From Micromonospora sp. NBC_01699 (lineage in GTDB: Bacteria > Actinomycetota > Actinomycetes > Mycobacteriales > Micromonosporaceae): a stretch of 64,000 nucleotides of DNA. The translations under genes and the position numbers were made by a program. The notes under the pieces are model-generated. The model saw nothing but the letters and a program-made list of their open reading frames with translations, did not search any database and was not told the DNA's origin. The stretch lies in assembly GCF_036250065.1 (NCBI RefSeq), contig NZ_CP109199.1:4650001-4714000 (forward strand). Direction: 5' to 3'. Below, piece by piece: positions 53,401 through 64,000 of the stretch. The stretch's first letter is position 1. The number at the start of each line of letters is the position of its first letter.

Positions 53401-56400
53401 CTTCGCTCGCCCCCGGGATCGTACGCAACAGTGGGCTGGGCCGGACCGAGGTGAACACCGGCGCGAACCGTCCCCAGTCGACGTCGGCGACGGTGATGAC
53501 GGTCTCGTCGTCGTCGAGGACCTGCTGGAGCGCGGCGACGGCGGTGTCGGGGTCGAGGCGGCGCAGGCCGTGCTCGTCCAGGTTGAACAGGTCGGCGCCG
53601 TCGCCCGTCCCGGCCGGCTGACCGGGGGCGCCGGACCGCCAGACGCCCCAGTCGACGGTCGTCGCGGTCAGTCCCCGGGCCCGGCGGTGCTGGGCGAGCG
53701 CGTCGAGATAGGCGTTGCCGGCGGCGTAGGCACCGTGGTCGCCGCTGCCCCAGACCCCGGCGATCGAGGAGAAGAGCACGAACGCGTCGAGGTCCCGGTC
53801 GAGCAGCGCGTCGAGGTGTTCCGCGCCGACCGCCTTGGCCGCGACGACGTCGGCGAACGCGTCCAGCGGCGTGGTGTCGAGCGGGCCGAGCGCGATGAAC
53901 GCGGCGGCGTGCAGCACCGCGCGTACCGGGGTGCCCTGCTCGTCGAGCTCGGTGAGCAGCCGCTCGACCTGGTCACGGTCGGCGAGGTCGCAGACCGGCA
54001 GGGAGAGCCGGGTGCCGTGCCCGGCCAGGTCCTCGCGGAGCCGGGCCACGCCGGGGGCGTCCTCGCCCCGGCGTCCCGGCAGCACCAGGTGCTCGGCGCC
54101 GGCACCGGCCAGCCACCGGGCGAGGTGCGGGCCGACGGCGCCGGTGCCGCCGGTGAGCAGCACCGTGCCCCGGGGTCGCCACGGGCGGGAGGGGGTGTTC
54201 GGGGACCTCGGGGCGGGCACGAGGCGGCGGACGAAGAGACCGTTCGGGCGTACCGCGATTTGGTCTTCCCCGAGGCCGCCGGCGCCGAGCGCGGCGGCGA
54301 GCCGCAGCCCGGCGGCGTCGTCCCCGGTGGCGGGCAGGTCGATCAGGCCGCCCCAGCGCTGCGGCGCTTCGAGCGCGGCCACCATGCCGGTGCCCCAGAC
54401 CAGCGCCTGGCGGGGGGCCGTGAGGGGATCGGCGGCGCCGGTCGAGACGGCGCCGGCGGTCAGGCACCACAGTGGCGCGGTGGAGCCGGTGTCACCGAGT
54501 GCCTGGACGAGCGCGACGGTGAGCGCGGTACCCACCGGCAGGGCCGGGTGGTGCGGGCCCGGCCGTTCCGCCAGGGCCAGCAGGGAGAGCACCCCGACCG
54601 GTGGTTCCCCGGCGCCAAGGCGCCCGGCCAGTCGGGTCCGGTCCACGTCGTCATCGGTCAACTCGACGGTGCCGACGGCGGCGCCGAGGGCGGCCAGGGT
54701 TTCGGTGACCCAGGCGGCGTACGGGAGGTCGGCGTGTCCCGGTGGCAGCACCAGCAGCCACCGGCCGGTGAGCGTGGCCGCCGCCGGGTCGGGAAGCCGT
54801 TGCCAGGTCACCCGGTAGCGCAGGGCGTCGAGCGTGGCGCTCTCCCGTTGGCGCCGGTGCCAGGAGCGCAGTGCGGGCAGCACCCGGCCGAGCGGCTCGG
54901 CGTCGACGGCGAGCACGCCGGCGAGTTCGTCCGGCTCCGCGTGGGCGAGCAGTTCCCAGAACCCGCCGTCGTCGCCGGACGCGTCCGCGGTGGGTGCGGC
55001 CGCCGCCCAGAAGCGGCGTTCCTGGAACGGGTACGTGGGCAGCCGCACCACGCCGGCGTCCGGGAACACGGTGGTCCAGTCAACGCTGACGCCACGTACC
55101 CAGAGTTCGGCCGCCGAGGTCAGCGCGCGCCGCAGGCCGCCCTCGTCCCGCCGGAGCGTGCCCTCGACCACGGCACCGGTCGGGCCGGTGCTCTCGACGG
55201 TGTCCCGCACCGGCACGGTCAGTACCGGGTGCGGCGAGACCTCGACGAACACGTCGTGGCCCTGTCGCGCCAGCTCCCGGATCGTGTCCTCGAACCGTAC
55301 GGTGCCGCGCAGGTTGCGGTACCAGTAGTCGGCGTCCATGCCGCCGGTGTCGAGTCGTGCACCGGTGAGCGTGGAGAACAGCGGGACGTCACCCGGGCGG
55401 GGGTCGAGGCCGGCGAGCGCGGTCAGCAGGTCCTCGCGGATCCGCTCGACGTGCGCCGAGTGGGAGGCGTAGTCGACCGGCAACCGGGTGGCGCGTACGC
55501 CGTTGGCGGTGCAGTGGGCCACCAGTTCGGTGAGCGCGTCCGGCTCGCCCGAAACCACCACCGCGCCGGGGCCGTTGACCGCCGCCACGCAGATGCTGTC
55601 CCCCCAGGGGGCGATCTCGACGGCGGCGCGCTCGTGCCCGACGGCCAGGGAGACCATGCCGCCGTGCCCGGCGAGCACACCGATCGCCCGGCTGCGCAGC
55701 GCCACGACCTTCGCCCCGTCGGCCAGCGACAGCGCGCCCGCGACCACGGCCGCCGCGATCTCGCCCTGGCTGTGTCCAACGACGGCGGCGGGTTCGACGC
55801 CCCAGGAGCGCCACAGCGCGGCGAGGGACACCATCGTCGCGAACAGCGCCGGCTGCACGACGTCGACCCGGTCGAGCGGGGGTGTTCCGGCCACGCCGCG
55901 CAGCACGTCAGTCAGCGACCAGGTCACGAACTCGGCCAGGGCCCGGTCGCACTCGGCGATGGCGGCGGAGAAGACCGGGGACTCGGCGAGCAGCTCGCGG
56001 GCCATCCCGTCCCACTGCGCGCCCTGTCCGGGGAAGACGAACACGGTCCGGCCGGCACCGGCGGCGGTGTCGCCGACGACCACGCCGGGCACCGGGGCCC
56101 GGTCGGCGACGAGGGCGCCGAGCCCGGCGAGCAGTTCGGTACGGTCGCCCGCCACCACCACCGCCCGGTGCTCGAACGCCGTACGCGTGGTGGCCAGCGA
56201 GAAGCCGAGGTCGGCGAGGTTCGCGTCCGGGTCGGCGGCGAGCCGGCCGTTGAGCCGTACCGCCTGGTCACGCAGCGCGGCGGCGGTACGCCCGGAGACG
56301 ACGTACGGCGCGGCCGGGGCCGGTGGCCGGCGCGTGCCGGTGGCTTCCGCCGGTTCGGGTGCGGGTGCCTGTTCGACGATGACGTGGGCGTTCGTCCCGC

Positions 56401-57721
56401 TCATGCCGAACGCCGAGACACCCGCCCGACGCGGCCGGCCGGTCTCCGGCCACGGCCGGTTCTCCGTCAGCAGCTCGACCCGGCCGCCGGACCAGTCGAC
56501 GTGCGGCGTGGGTTCGGTGACGTGCAGCGTACGGGGCAGCACGCCGTGACCGAGCGCGAGCACGGTCTTGATCACCCCGGCCACCCCGGCCGCCGCCTGG
56601 GTGTGCCCGATGTTCGACTTCAGCGAGCCCAGCCAGAGCGGCCGGTCCACGGGCCGCCCCTGCCCGTACGTGGCGAGCACCGCGTCGGCCTCGATCGGGT
56701 CACCGAGCGTGGTGCCGGTGCCGTGCGCCTCGACCGCGTCGACCTCGGCGGCGGTGAGGCCGGCGTCGGCGAGCGCAGCCTGGATGAGGCGCTGTTGCGA
56801 GGGGCCGTTCGGGGCGGTGAGCCCGTTGCTGGCACCGTCGGAGTTGGTGGCGGAGCCACGGACGACGGCCAGTACCGGATGCCCGTGCCGACGCGCGTCG
56901 GAGAGCCGTTCGAGCAGCAGGACGCCGACCCCCTCGCCCCAGCCGGTACCGTCGGCGGTCGCCGAGAACGCCTTGCAGCGGCCGTCGGGGGACATCGCGC
57001 CCTGGCGACTGAACTCCGCGTACACCAGCGGCAGGGACATCAGGGTCACGCCGGCGGCCAGCGCCAGCGAGCACTCCTGCCGGCGCAACGCCTGCACGGC
57101 CAGGTGCAGGGCGACGAGCGAGGACGAGCACGCGGTGTCCACGGTGAGCGCGGGTCCCTCCAGCCCGAGCGCGTACGACACCCGTCCGGACAGCACGCTC
57201 ATCGAGTTGCCGGTCACCACGAAGTTCTGCACGGCCGGTACCCCGTGCATGGCGAGCTGGGCGTATCCCTGGTCGACGGCGGCCGCGTACACCCCGGTGG
57301 AGCTGCCGCGCAGCGAGGCCGGGTCGATACCGGCCCGCTCGATCGCCTCCCACACCGTGGTCAGCAGCAGCCGTTGCTGCGGGTCCAGCGCGGTCGCCTC
57401 GTGCGGCGAGATCGCGAAGAAGCCGGGGTCGAAGTCGGCGATCCCGTCGACGAAGGCGCCCTGGCAGGGCACGTTGCCCGCGCCGAGCCCGGCGACGTCC
57501 CAGCCACGGTCGCCGGGCAGCGCCGTCACCGTGTCGCGGCCGTCGGCGACCAGGTCCCACAGCTGCTCGGGGGTGCGTACGCCGCCGGGGAATCGGCAGC
57601 TCATGGCGACGATCGCCACCGGCTCGTGGGCGGCGGCCTCGGCCTCGGCGAGCTGCCGACGGGTGCGTTGCAGGTCGATCGTGACGCGGTTGAGGTAGTC
57701 GCGGAGCTTCTGTTCGCTCAC
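47471..57721 (-). CDS. Bimodular type I PKS (KS-AT-KR-ACP, KS-AT-DH-KR-ACP)
   Basis: 3416 residues from GTG 57721. Docking coil ([20 protein letters not shown]). Module 1: [10 protein letters not shown] (about 196), [12 protein letters not shown] and YASHS (about 654, 751; methylmalonyl type), no [13 protein letters not shown] (about 1188) with SSIAGVWG and no LDD (A-type hydroxyl), ACP with LGFASL (about 1503; Asp of DSL replaced by Ala). Module 2: [10 protein letters not shown] (about 1734), AT YASHS (about 2296), [10 protein letters not shown] (about 2503) and [11 protein letters not shown] with LDDGV (B-type, about 3056), ACP LGFDSL (about 3285). C-terminal docking tail [13 protein letters not shown]. 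Predicted to build the C7 hydroxyl and C4=C5 alkene with methyls at C6 and C4. Confidence 0.93.
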   Translation of the reverse strand: MSEQKLRDYLNRVTIDLQRTRRQLAEAEAAAHEPVAIVAMSCRFPGGVRTPEQLWDLVADGRDTVTALPGDRGWDVAGLGAGNVPCQGAFVDGIADFDPGFFAISPHEATALDPQQRLLLTTVWEAIERAGIDPASLRGSSTGVYAAAVDQGYAQLAMHGVPAVQNFVVTGNSMSVLSGRVSYALGLEGPALTVDTACSSSLVALHLAVQALRRQECSLALAAGVTLMSLPLVYAEFSRQGAMSPDGRCKAFSATADGTGWGEGVGVLLLERLSDARRHGHPVLAVVRGSATNSDGASNGLTAPNGPSQQRLIQAALADAGLTAAEVDAVEAHGTGTTLGDPIEADAVLATYGQGRPVDRPLWLGSLKSNIGHTQAAAGVAGVIKTVLALGHGVLPRTLHVTEPTPHVDWSGGRVELLTENRPWPETGRPRRAGVSAFGMSGTNAHVIVEQAPAPEPAEATGTRRPPAPAAPYVVSGRTAAALRDQAVRLNGRLAADPDANLADLGFSLATTRTAFEHRAVVVAGDRTELLAGLGALVADRAPVPGVVVGDTAAGAGRTVFVFPGQGAQWDGMARELLAESPVFSAAIAECDRALAEFVTWSLTDVLRGVAGTPPLDRVDVVQPALFATMVSLAALWRSWGVEPAAVVGHSQGEIAAAVVAGALSLADGAKVVALRSRAIGVLAGHGGMVSLAVGHERAAVEIAPWGDSICVAAVNGPGAVVVSGEPDALTELVAHCTANGVRATRLPVDYASHSAHVERIREDLLTALAGLDPRPGDVPLFSTLTGARLDTGGMDADYWYRNLRGTVRFEDTIRELARQGHDVFVEVSPHPVLTVPVRDTVESTGPTGAVVEGTLRRDEGGLRRALTSAAELWVRGVSVDWTTVFPDAGVVRLPTYPFQERRFWAAAAPTADASGDDGGFWELLAHAEPDELAGVLAVDAEPLGRVLPALRSWHRRQRESATLDALRYRVTWQRLPDPAAATLTGRWLLVLPPGHADLPYAAWVTETLAALGAAVGTVELTDDDVDRTRLAGRLGAGEPPVGVLSLLALAERPGPHHPALPVGTALTVALVQALGDTGSTAPLWCLTAGAVSTGAADPLTAPRQALVWGTGMVAALEAPQRWGGLIDLPATGDDAAGLRLAAALGAGGLGEDQIAVRPNGLFVRRLVPAPRSPNTPSRPWRPRGTVLLTGGTGAVGPHLARWLAGAGAEHLVLPGRRGEDAPGVARLREDLAGHGTRLSLPVCDLADRDQVERLLTELDEQGTPVRAVLHAAAFIALGPLDTTPLDAFADVVAAKAVGAEHLDALLDRDLDAFVLFSSIAGVWGSGDHGAYAAGNAYLDALAQHRRARGLTATTVDWGVWRSGAPGQPAGTGDGADLFNLDEHGLRRLDPDTAVAALQQVLDDDETVITVADVDWGRFAPVFTSVRPSPLLRTIPGASEAGADDGTAEVASPLADRLSRMTPAEGTRLVLDLVRAQAAAVLGHDSPQSVPAARAFQELGFASLTAVELRNRLNDATGLRLPSSLVFDYPNAGTLAAHITEELLGGPAAVPGIDAPATADPATDDDRIAIVAMSCRLPGGIDTPDKLWRLLVDGGDAVTGFPADRGWPGDELYHPDPDNAGTATTRHGGFLHDAGRFDAAFFGISPREAIAMDPQQRLLLETSWEAMERAGLDPEKLRGSRTGVYVGVNYGDYASVVARSGDGEGHLLTGSAASVVSGRVAYTFGFEGPALTVDTACSSSLVALHTAARALRAGDCSLALVGGVAVMATPGAILSFSRQRGLAADGRCKAFADTADGMGMGEGIAVLVVERLADARRDGHPVLAVLRGSAVNSDGASNGLSAPNGPSQQRVIRAALADAGLTTGDVDVVEAHGTGTTLGDPIEAQALLATYGQHRPADRPVLIGSLKSNIGHTQAASGVAGVMKTVLALNHGLVPPTLHVDRPTGQVDWDRGAGELVTTLVPWPATGRARRAGVSSFGLSGTNAHVILEQAPEPDQPERDRAPEPEQTPDPDQGPVHGHGPLPWVLSARTPAALADQAARLREHLDGVGGAGPADVGLSLAGRTAATHRLVLVGEGDELDSALRAIVADTGTNAAVSGVPDPESRAVFVFPGQGSQWAGMARILLTDSPTFANRMADCDTALAPYLEWSVLDVVRSAAPLDRVDVVQPVLFAVLVSLAALWRSYGVEPDAVVGHSQGEIAAAVVAGGLSLDDGARVVALRSQAIAELAGTGGMVSVSLPRERVEKLLAPWHGRLSVAAVNGPSTVVAAGETDAITELLAVCDREAVRARRIDVDYASHSAQVERIEAGLLRALAPITPRGASVPLFSTVTGGWLDTAGMDNAYWYANLRNTVGFEPAVRDLAEQGFTTFIEISPHPVLTAAIEETIEAAGRDGVVLGTLRRDEGDRRRLLLSLGAAWVAGRPVDWPAVFAGTGARRVELPTYPFQHRHYWASPAAGSGAGDVAAAGLDAARHPLLGAATEVAGTGEILLSGRLSVRTHPWLADHAVAGVVLLPGAAFVDVALRAAAEAGCALIEELTLEAPLVLPPGVAVRLQVRVGPPEPDGGRTLAVHSRAEDAPDSSWVRHATGSLAEHARPAPVSQETWPPPGANAVKISDLYDGLAGSGYEYGPTFRGVRAAWRLGDEIFTEVSLPSGDESGTAAYAVHPALLDAALHGMWIGPGADAGVPEPGTARLPFSWTGVTLHAVGATALRVRLRFDADGRVTIDAADANGQPVLSVDGLVTRPVRTDSLAPSAASGVPESLFRVEWVPLPGVDARLAPHGRWAAIGPAGLLPDMYADLAELGDALDRGAAVPDVVCVANRFAGDDAATVRTATTAALTLIQQWLADDRYADSTLVFVTAGAVEAIPGEGVADLAGAAVRGLVRSAQSEHPDRFTLVDATDPAELSTLLPSALAAAEPQLAIRRGALLAARLVRVPTLADPAVPFDPVARVPSPTDPAVPFDPGGTVLVTGATGLLGGLVARHLAARYGTRHLLLLGRRGADAPRAAQLLADLRDLGAEATWGACDVADRDELAAALAGIPADRPLTAVVHAAGVLDDGVVASLDPRRLDTVLRPKVDGALHLHELTRDLPLAAFVLFSSAAGVIGSAGQANYAAANAFLDALATRRHARGMRGQSLAWGLWEQRSEMTGSLGDTARQRLTRGGVVAFSAAEGLALFDAALGVDEAVLVPVHLELGRQRWATTSADVPPLLRGLVRGVVRRAAGTGAVDVTGATALRRRFSTLPAAERAALLEEIVRDRVARVLRHRGADAVDPALAFKDLGFDSLTSVELRNQLNAATGLRLPATLVFDHPTPEAVAAYIAGRVAPEATGEAPAVAVDDETVRRLLATIPPQRLRTAGLLDALLRLREPGPAPTADARRAAPIPELAQPAPDEPASIRDMNVDDLVRMALGDGRA

Positions 57722-57780
57722 CGGGCTCCCCCGCTTTCGTCAGGGACCGGAACGGTCCACCGGGCTGTCACGGTGCTCAT
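57718..57780 (-). CDS. 20-codon bridging ORF between PKS genes
   Basis: ATG 57780 overlaps the stop of the upstream PKS as ATGA, and its own TGA overlaps the GTG of the next PKS as GTGA. The peptide (about [20 protein letters not shown]) resembles nothing. It may simply carry ribosomes across the 55-base gap, coupling the two giant genes. Confidence 0.35.
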   Translation of the reverse strand: MSTVTARWTVPVPDESGGAR

Positions 57781-60700
57781 GAGATGCCCAGCTCCTTGTC
57801 GATGAGGTCGAACAGCTCGTCGTTGCTGGCGGCCTCGATCGCCTGCTCCGGGTCCGTGCCTGGACCACCGTCGCGGGCCTCCACCCGGGACAGCAGGCGG
57901 CGCAGCTGTGCCACGAGCTGCGGCGGCAGGGCCGGTTCCGGTCCCGGCCCGGCCCCCAGGGCGTCGATGCTGGCTTCGAGCCGGCTCAGCTGCGTGAGCA
58001 CCGGCGACACCGGTGCGGCGGTCGCGGGTGCCACCGCCTGGATCCGGCCGAGGATGTCGCGGGTCAGCGCGTCCGGCGTGGGGTGGTCGAAGATCAGCGC
58101 GGCCGGCAGCCGTACGCCCACCGCGTTCGCGAGCCGGTTGCGCAGCTCGACACCGGTCAGTGAGTCGAAGCCGAGTTCCTTGAACGGTCGGCCGGGGCGG
58201 ATCTGGTCGGGCGAGGCGTGTCCGAGGACCGTGGCGGCGTTGCCCCGGACGAGATCCAGCAGGACCCGGTGCGCCTCGTCCGGCGCCAGGCCGGCCAGCC
58301 GCCCGGCCAGCGACGCCGCCCCGTTGGCAGACGGGGTCTGGGCCCGGCGACGGGCCTGCCTCGGCGGCCGGGCCAGCCCGCTGAGCACCGCCGGGACGCG
58401 GTCGCCGGACAGGGCCGCCGGATCGAGCCGGGCGGCGAAGACGTACGGTCGGGGCGAGCGCCAGGCGGCGTCGAACAGCGCGAGCCCCTCGGCGGTGCTC
58501 AGCGCGCCGATACCCGTACGCGACATTCGGTTCGTTCCGGTGTCGGTGACCCGCGCCGTCAGCTCGCTGCGCTCCTGCCACAGGCCCCAGCCGATGGCGA
58601 CACCGGGCAGTCCAAGGGCCCGCCGCTGCGTGGCCAGGGCGTCGAGGGCTGCGTTCGCGGCGGCGTAGTTGGCCTGTCCGGCACCGCCGAGCAGGGCGGC
58701 GCCGGACGAGAACAGGACGAACGCGGCCAGGTCAAGGTGACCGGTGAGCTCGTGCAGGGCGACGGCCGCGTCCACCTTGGGCCGCCACACCCGGTCCACC
58801 TGGTCGGCGGTGAGCGAGTCCACGACACCGTCGTCGAGTGTGCCCGCCGCGTGCACGACGGCCGTCAACGGGCGGTCCACCGCAATCGTGTCCAGCACGG
58901 CGGCCAGGGCGTCGCGATCGGTGACGTCGCAGGCGACCACGTCGGCGCGGGCCCCCAGCCCGGCCAGCTCCTCGACCAGCTCGGCCACGCCCGGCGCCTG
59001 CGGGCCACGGCGGCTGAGCAGCAGCAGGTTCCGCATGCCGTGGGCGCCGGCCAGGTGCCGGGCGACGAGGCGGCCGAGGGTGCCGGTGCCGCCGGTCAGC
59101 AGGACCGTCCCGTCCGGGTCGGCCGCAGCCGGTACGAGCAGCACGTTCTTGCCGACGTGCCGGGCCGTGGCGAGGTACCGGAACGCCTCCGGCGCCTGCC
59201 GGACGTCCCAGCAGGTCAGCGGCAGTGGCGTCAGCACGCCCCGCTCGAACAGCGACAGCACCTCGGCGAGCAGCTGACCGATCCGCTCCGGGCCCGCCTG
59301 GACCAGGTCGAACGCCCGGTAGCGCACGCCGGGGTGGTCCCGGGCGACGTCGTCGGCGGAGCGTACGTCCGTCTTGCCCATCTCCACGAAGGAGCCGCCG
59401 CGCGGCAGCAGCCCCAGGGAGGCGTCGACAAACTCGCGGGCCAGGCAGTCGAGCACCACGTCCATGCCACGCCCCGCGGTGCCCGCCCGGAAGTGCTCCG
59501 CGAACTCCAGGGTGCGGGTCGAGGCGAGGTGCGCGTCGTCCAGGCCCATGGCCCGCAGCACGGGGTGTTTCGCCGGGCTCGCGGTGCCGAACACCTCCGC
59601 GCCGGCGTGCCGGGCGAGCTGCACCGCGGCGCTACCGACGCCGCCGGTCGCGGCGTGCACGAGCACCGCCTGGCCGGCCCGGAGGCCACCGAGGTCGAAC
59701 AGCCCGTAGTACGCGGTGAGGAAGGCGATCGGCACGGCGGCGGCCTGGGCGAACGACCAGCCGGCCGGGATCCGGGCGACGGTGGCCCGGTCGGCGACGG
59801 CGACGGGGCCGAACGCCCCGCCGAAGACGCCCATCACCCGGTCGCCGGGGGCCAGGTCGGTGACACCCGGGCCGACCTCCAGTACGACGCCGGCACCCTC
59901 GCTGCCCACGGTCGGCTGGTCCGGGTCGAGTCCGAGCGAGACGACGACGTCGTGGAAGTTGAGTCCGGCGGCCCGGACGGCGATGCGGAGCTGCCCCTCG
60001 CCCAGCGGCGCGAGCGCGTCGGGCGCGGGTCGCAGCACGAGCCCGCCGGCCCCGTCCCCGTCGCCGACCTCCACCCGCCACTCCGCGCCGCCACCCTCCG
60101 CCCGCCACTCCGCGCCGCCGGGCTCGGTGAGCAGGTCCGGGTCACCGGCGGCCAGCCGGGGCACGAACAGCTCGCCCGCCCTGACCGCCCACTGGGTTCC
60201 GCCGCTGGGCAGCGCGGCCACGAGGGCGCGCAGCGAGGCCGGATCGTCGTCGACGTCGGCGAGCACGAACCGGTCGGGGTGTTCGGCCTGGGCGCTGCGG
60301 ACCAGACCCCAGACGCCGGAGTCGACCCAGTCCGTACCCCGGTCAGCGGGCCCGGTGCGGATGGCGCCACGGGTGACGAACACGAGCGTCGAACCGGTCA
60401 ACCGCTCGTCCGCGAGCCACTGCCGGATCAGGGTGAGGGCCCGTACCGTGGCGGCGCCCGACCGGCCCCCCGACCCGGCACCGGCACCGGCACCGGCATC
60501 GGCATCGGCATCGGCATCGGCATCGGCGGCGAAATCGGCGGCACCGGCATCGGCGGCGGCATCGGCATCGGCGGCGAAATCGGCGGCACCGGCATCGGCA
60601 TCGGCGGCGAAATCGGCGAGTACGAAGGCGGGTACCGCCCCCGCACCCAGCGCGGCGAGGTCGGGCCAACCGGGCTCGGCGGGCACCACCACGCCCGCCG

Positions 60701-63700
60701 TCGCGCCCCCGGGCGCCGGCTGAGGTGTCCACAACAGATGATGCGGGCGTACGCCGGCGGCGGTGACCGCGCGCAGGCCACCGACCGGGACGGGACGTAG
60801 CGCCAGGGCCTCCGCCCGGAGGACGAGACCACCGGTGAGGTCCCGAGCCTCCAACGACACCTCGTCGGCGCCGACGGCCCGGACCCGAACCCGCAGGGCC
60901 CCGGCACCGGCGGTGTACGCGGTGACGCCGGTCCAGGAGAACGGCAGCCGCGCCACCTCGTCCCGGTCGGGCAGCAGGGCGCTCGCCTGTAGGGCACCGT
61001 CGAGCAGCGCCGGATGCAGCAGGTAGTCGGCACCGTCACCGGGCTGCGGCAGGGCGATCTCGGCGAAGACCTCCCCGCCGTGGCGCCAGGCCGCCCGGAC
61101 ACTGCGGAACGTCGGACCGTACCCGTATCCGGCCTCGGCGAAGCGGTCGTACAGGGTGGAGGTGTCGAGCGGTTCCGCGTCGGCCGGGGGCCAGGACACC
61201 GGGTCGTCGTCGGGGCCGCCGGGGGCGGGGGCGAGCGTACCGGTGGCGTAGGTCGTCCACTCGGCGGCCGGGTCCTCCTCGGGGCGGGCGTACACGCCGA
61301 GGGTGCGGCGTTCGTCGGGGCCGGCGGGGTCGACCCGGACCTGTAGCCGCACCGTGCCGCTGTCGGGCAGCACCAGCGGTGTCTGAAGGGTGAGTTCGTC
61401 GACCAGCCCGTAACCCACCTCGTCGGCGGCGCGCAGGGCCAGTTCCAGGAACGCGGTGCCGGGCAGCAGGGTCACGCTGGTGAGCGAGTGCTCGGCCAGC
61501 CACGGCGTCGCCGCACGGGACAGCCGGCCGGTCAGCAGATGACCGCCCTGGTCGGCGAGGTCCACCGCGGCGCCCACGAGCGGGTGGCCGGTGGTACCGA
61601 GGCCCGCGGCGCCCATGTCGGCCGGGCCGGTGGCGGCGTCCAGCCAGTAGCGGGAGCGCTCGAACGGGTATCCGGGTAGGTCCACCCGCCGGGCGTCGGC
61701 GTCGGCGAACACGGCGGCCCAGTCGGGTCGGACCCCGCCCACGTGGGCCTCGCCCAGCGACAGCAGCAGCCGGGCGAGCCCGCCCTCGCCCCGGCGCAGG
61801 GTTCCGGTCACCAGGACCGTACCGGCGGCGTCCTCCAGCGTCTCGCTGATCGCCGAGGTCAGCACCGGGTGGGGGCTGACCTCGATAAACGTCGTGTGGC
61901 CGGCCGCCGCCAGGGCCCGTACGGCGGGGTCGAAGCCGACCGTGCCGCGCAGGTTGCGGAACCAGTACCCGGCGGTCAGCTCGGGCCCGTCCAGCCAGGT
62001 CGCGTCGAGTGTGGAGTACATCGGCGTCGGGGCGGTGCCCGGTGTGACGGTGGCGAGCGCCGCGACGAGTTCGTCGCGCAGCACGTCGACCTGCGCGGAG
62101 TGCGAGGCGTAGTCCACCTCGACGCGGCGGGCGCGGATGCCGTCGCGTTCACACCGGTCGACCAGGTCCGCGACGGCGGTGGGGTCGCCGGCCACGACGG
62201 TGGCCCGGGGCCCGTTGACCGCGGCGATCGCGATCCCACCGGGCAGGTTCCCGAGCAGGGTACGGACGTCGTCGGCGGGCAGCGCGACCGAGGCCATGGC
62301 GCCGGTGCCGGCCAGGGTACGCACCAGTTGGCTGCGCAGCGCCACGACCTTCGCGCCGTCCTGCAACGAGAGCGCGCCGGCCACCACCGCGGCGGCGATC
62401 TCGCCCTGCGAGTGGCCGACGACCGCGTCGGGTTCCACCCCGTACGAGCGCCAGGTCGCGGCGAGCGAGACCATGACGGCGAAGAGGGCGGGCTGCACCC
62501 GGTCCACCCGTTTCAGGGCGTCGGCGTCCTTGAGCACCTCCCGGACTGACCAGTCCCCGTACGGCGCGAGGGCCCGTTCGCAGGCAGCCATCGTGTCCGC
62601 GAAGACGGCGTTGGTGTCCAGCAGGTCCAGTCCCATGCCGGCCCACTGGGCGCCCTGTCCGGGGAAGACGAACACGGTACGGCCGACGGGTCCGGCAACC
62701 CCCTGCGCCGTGGCCGCCGAGGGGTTCCCGACCGCGAGTGCCCGCAGTCCCGCCGTCAGCTCCTCGCGGTCACCGACGAGGACGGCGCGGTGCGGGTGCC
62801 GGGCCCGGTGCAGGGCGAGCGTCAGGCCGACGTCGGCGACGCGCGGTGCCGGACCGGCGTCGAGGTGCCGGCCGAGGCGCTCGGCCTGGGCCCGCAGGGC
62901 TTCGGGCGTACGGGCGGAGAGCACCCAGGCGACGGGGTGCTCGCCGGTGTCCGGCCGGGGTGCGACCGGTTCGGCGGTGCCCGGCTGCGGCACGACCGGT
63001 TCGGCGGCCTGTTCGCCCGTACCCGGTCGGAGGGCGACCGGTTCGGCGGCCTGTTCCAGTACGACGTGCGCGTTGGTGCCGCTCATCCCGAACGCCGAGA
63101 CGCCGGCCCGACGGGGACCGGCCGACTCCCACCTGCGGGCCGCCGAGAGCAGCCGTACGGCCCCGGACGACCAGTCCACCTGCGGCGTGGGTTCGTCGAC
63201 GTGCAACGTCGGCGGCATCACCCCGGCCCGCAACGCCAACACCATCTTGATCACACCACCCACCCCGGCGGCGGCGGACGTGTGACCAACGTTCGACTTC
63301 AACGACCCCAGCCACAACGGCCGATCCGCCGGACGGTCCTGCCCGTACGTCGCCAACAACGCCTGCGCCTCGATCGGATCACCCAACCGCGTCCCCGTAC
63401 CGTGCCCCTCCACCACATCCACCTCGACCGCGCTCAACCGCGCATCCGCCAACGCCGCCCGGATCACCCGCTGCTGCGCCGGCCCGTTCGGCGCCGTCAA
63501 CCCGTTCGACGCGCCGTCGGAGTTCACCGCCGAGCCCCGTATCACCGCCAGGACCGGGTGCCCGTTCGCCACCGCGTCGGAAAGCCGCTCGACGAGGAGC
63601 ATGCCGGCGCCCTCGCCGAAGCCGGTGCCGTCGGCGGCGCCCGCGTACGCCTTGCAGCGGCCGTCGGCGGCGAGCCCCCGCTGGCGGCTGAACACCACGA

Positions 63701-64000
63701 ACAGTTCCGGGCTGTTCATCACCGTCACACCGCCGGCGAGCGCGAGGTCGCACTCGCCGGAGCGCAGGGACCTGACCGCCAGATGGAGCGCGACCAGCGA
63801 CGACGAGCAGGCGGTGTCCACGGTGACGGTGGGGCCCTCCAGTCCGAAGACGTAGGACAGGCGGCCGGAGGCGACGCTCGCGGAGTTGCCCGAACCGAGG
63901 AAGCCCTCGACCTCCTCCGGCACGTTGCCGATCACGCGTACGGCGTAGTCGTGGTGCATGACGCCGGCGAACACGCCGGTACGGCTGCCACGCAGCGTGT
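57777..64000 (-). CDS. Type I PKS with fully reducing module (KS-AT-DH-ER-KR-ACP; 5' end beyond window)
   Basis: About 2073 residues are visible; the frame runs open through the right edge in the middle of the KS. KS active site DTACSSSL near 63810, AT with [10 protein letters not shown] and YASHS near 62105 (methylmalonyl type), DH with LAEHSLTS near 61490 and [11 protein letters not shown] near 60020-59120 ([29 protein letters not shown]), KR with TGGTGTLGR and LDDGV (B-type, near 58830), ACP LGFDSL near 58165, C-terminal docking [13 protein letters not shown]. Full reduction gives a methylene, as expected for C9 of a plecomacrolide. A Gly/Ala/Asp repeat interrupts the region before the ER. 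Confidence 0.93.
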   Translation of the reverse strand, partial: TLRGSRTGVFAGVMHHDYAVRVIGNVPEEVEGFLGSGNSASVASGRLSYVFGLEGPTVTVDTACSSSLVALHLAVRSLRSGECDLALAGGVTVMNSPELFVVFSRQRGLAADGRCKAYAGAADGTGFGEGAGMLLVERLSDAVANGHPVLAVIRGSAVNSDGASNGLTAPNGPAQQRVIRAALADARLSAVEVDVVEGHGTGTRLGDPIEAQALLATYGQDRPADRPLWLGSLKSNVGHTSAAAGVGGVIKMVLALRAGVMPPTLHVDEPTPQVDWSSGAVRLLSAARRWESAGPRRAGVSAFGMSGTNAHVVLEQAAEPVALRPGTGEQAAEPVVPQPGTAEPVAPRPDTGEHPVAWVLSARTPEALRAQAERLGRHLDAGPAPRVADVGLTLALHRARHPHRAVLVGDREELTAGLRALAVGNPSAATAQGVAGPVGRTVFVFPGQGAQWAGMGLDLLDTNAVFADTMAACERALAPYGDWSVREVLKDADALKRVDRVQPALFAVMVSLAATWRSYGVEPDAVVGHSQGEIAAAVVAGALSLQDGAKVVALRSQLVRTLAGTGAMASVALPADDVRTLLGNLPGGIAIAAVNGPRATVVAGDPTAVADLVDRCERDGIRARRVEVDYASHSAQVDVLRDELVAALATVTPGTAPTPMYSTLDATWLDGPELTAGYWFRNLRGTVGFDPAVRALAAAGHTTFIEVSPHPVLTSAISETLEDAAGTVLVTGTLRRGEGGLARLLLSLGEAHVGGVRPDWAAVFADADARRVDLPGYPFERSRYWLDAATGPADMGAAGLGTTGHPLVGAAVDLADQGGHLLTGRLSRAATPWLAEHSLTSVTLLPGTAFLELALRAADEVGYGLVDELTLQTPLVLPDSGTVRLQVRVDPAGPDERRTLGVYARPEEDPAAEWTTYATGTLAPAPGGPDDDPVSWPPADAEPLDTSTLYDRFAEAGYGYGPTFRSVRAAWRHGGEVFAEIALPQPGDGADYLLHPALLDGALQASALLPDRDEVARLPFSWTGVTAYTAGAGALRVRVRAVGADEVSLEARDLTGGLVLRAEALALRPVPVGGLRAVTAAGVRPHHLLWTPQPAPGGATAGVVVPAEPGWPDLAALGAGAVPAFVLADFAADADAGAADFAADADAAADAGAADFAADADADADADAGAGAGAGSGGRSGAATVRALTLIRQWLADERLTGSTLVFVTRGAIRTGPADRGTDWVDSGVWGLVRSAQAEHPDRFVLADVDDDPASLRALVAALPSGGTQWAVRAGELFVPRLAAGDPDLLTEPGGAEWRAEGGGAEWRVEVGDGDGAGGLVLRPAPDALAPLGEGQLRIAVRAAGLNFHDVVVSLGLDPDQPTVGSEGAGVVLEVGPGVTDLAPGDRVMGVFGGAFGPVAVADRATVARIPAGWSFAQAAAVPIAFLTAYYGLFDLGGLRAGQAVLVHAATGGVGSAAVQLARHAGAEVFGTASPAKHPVLRAMGLDDAHLASTRTLEFAEHFRAGTAGRGMDVVLDCLAREFVDASLGLLPRGGSFVEMGKTDVRSADDVARDHPGVRYRAFDLVQAGPERIGQLLAEVLSLFERGVLTPLPLTCWDVRQAPEAFRYLATARHVGKNVLLVPAAADPDGTVLLTGGTGTLGRLVARHLAGAHGMRNLLLLSRRGPQAPGVAELVEELAGLGARADVVACDVTDRDALAAVLDTIAVDRPLTAVVHAAGTLDDGVVDSLTADQVDRVWRPKVDAAVALHELTGHLDLAAFVLFSSGAALLGGAGQANYAAANAALDALATQRRALGLPGVAIGWGLWQERSELTARVTDTGTNRMSRTGIGALSTAEGLALFDAAWRSPRPYVFAARLDPAALSGDRVPAVLSGLARPPRQARRRAQTPSANGAASLAGRLAGLAPDEAHRVLLDLVRGNAATVLGHASPDQIRPGRPFKELGFDSLTGVELRNRLANAVGVRLPAALIFDHPTPDALTRDILGRIQAVAPATAAPVSPVLTQLSRLEASIDALGAGPGPEPALPPQLVAQLRRLLSRVEARDGGPGTDPEQAIEAASNDELFDLIDKELGIS
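60478..60620. repeat. GGCATC hexanucleotide tandem repeats inside PKS gene
   Basis: Runs of GGCATC and GGCACC hexamers, interleaved with a 24-base unit containing GGCGGCGAAATC, encode an Ala-Asp dipeptide tract punctuated by DFAADAD units. The tract lies in the structural region between DH and ER and keeps the frame. Its length is likely variable between strains. Confidence 0.85.
62941..63058. repeat. Repeats in KS-AT linker of reducing PKS module
   Basis: Three to four imperfect copies of a unit of about 33-40 bases (around GGTGCGACCGGTTCGGCGG) encode an AEPVxxxPGTGEQ-like repeat after the KS. Same location and style as the repeat in the terminal PKS, but a different unit. Confidence 0.65.

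Noticed and set aside
52754-57805. 1683-codon plus-strand ORF antisense to the PKS
   Set aside because: Long antisense frames are expected in GC-rich repetitive PKS DNA; composition is shadow-like with no domains.
60478-60620. CRISPR-like array
   Set aside because: Units are 6-24 bases without unique spacers and lie inside a PKS reading frame: simple tandem repeats.
41221-64000. Concanamycin-type assignment
   Set aside because: Concanamycins carry an ethyl branch and a sugar, whereas here all three YASH ATs look methylmalonyl-specific, no sugar genes adjoin, and C5N genes are present.

Overview
The window is high-GC actinomycete DNA with strong third-position G/C bias, many GTG starts and overlapping ATGA/GTGA gene junctions. 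A Micromonospora-like relative is the best guess. That rests on overall style plus an XRE/DUF5753-DUF397 pair and a DUF5954 protein, so genus-level assignment is only inference.

Left part (1-17.5 kb). A minus-strand pair, an FAD monooxygenase and a PhoD-like metallophosphatase cut by the window edge, lies downstream of a large SARP-type regulator. The gap between regulator and monooxygenase carries a ladder of 11-bp-spaced direct repeats that looks like a SARP operator. Divergent from the regulator runs a plus-strand operon of ROK regulator, lipoprotein binding protein, ABC ATPase, fused double permease, creatininase-like hydrolase, amidohydrolase, argininosuccinate-lyase-like enzyme and ROK kinase. 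It looks like uptake and breakdown of an unidentified nitrogenous compound.

Middle (17.6-30.1 kb). This holds an orphan GT4 glycosyltransferase, a DUF5954 protein, and an island of about eight tiny minus-strand genes divergent from an XRE/DUF397 regulator pair. Beside the island are a perfect 23-bp inverted repeat and a decayed regulator copy. Then come a leaderless methyltransferase, a 1125-residue secreted multidomain carbohydrate-active protein, a YcxB-like membrane protein and a cell-wall-anchored protein. Several convergent gene pairs are separated by clear hairpin terminators.

Right part (30.1-64 kb). This is a modular type I polyketide cluster. Minus-strand PKS genes, read right to left, encode: a KS-AT-DH-ER-KR-ACP module (5' end outside the window); a two-module protein, KS-AT-KR-ACP then KS-AT-DH-KR-ACP; and a terminal KS-AT-DH-KR-ACP-TE. 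Next come a complete methoxymalonyl-ACP set (FkbK, ACP FkbJ, FkbI, FkbH, and an FkbG O-methyltransferase on the other strand) and a SARP regulator. A 5-aminolevulinate synthase stands divergent to two adenylate-forming ligases, the set that makes and attaches the C5N (2-amino-3-hydroxycyclopentenone) unit. Three methylmalonyl-type ATs followed by an atypical AT, with this reduction pattern, match C1-C9 of the 16-membered plecomacrolides. The product is therefore predicted to be bafilomycin/setamycin-like with a C5N-bearing side chain. The rest of the PKS and any fumaryl-transfer genes are not in the window.
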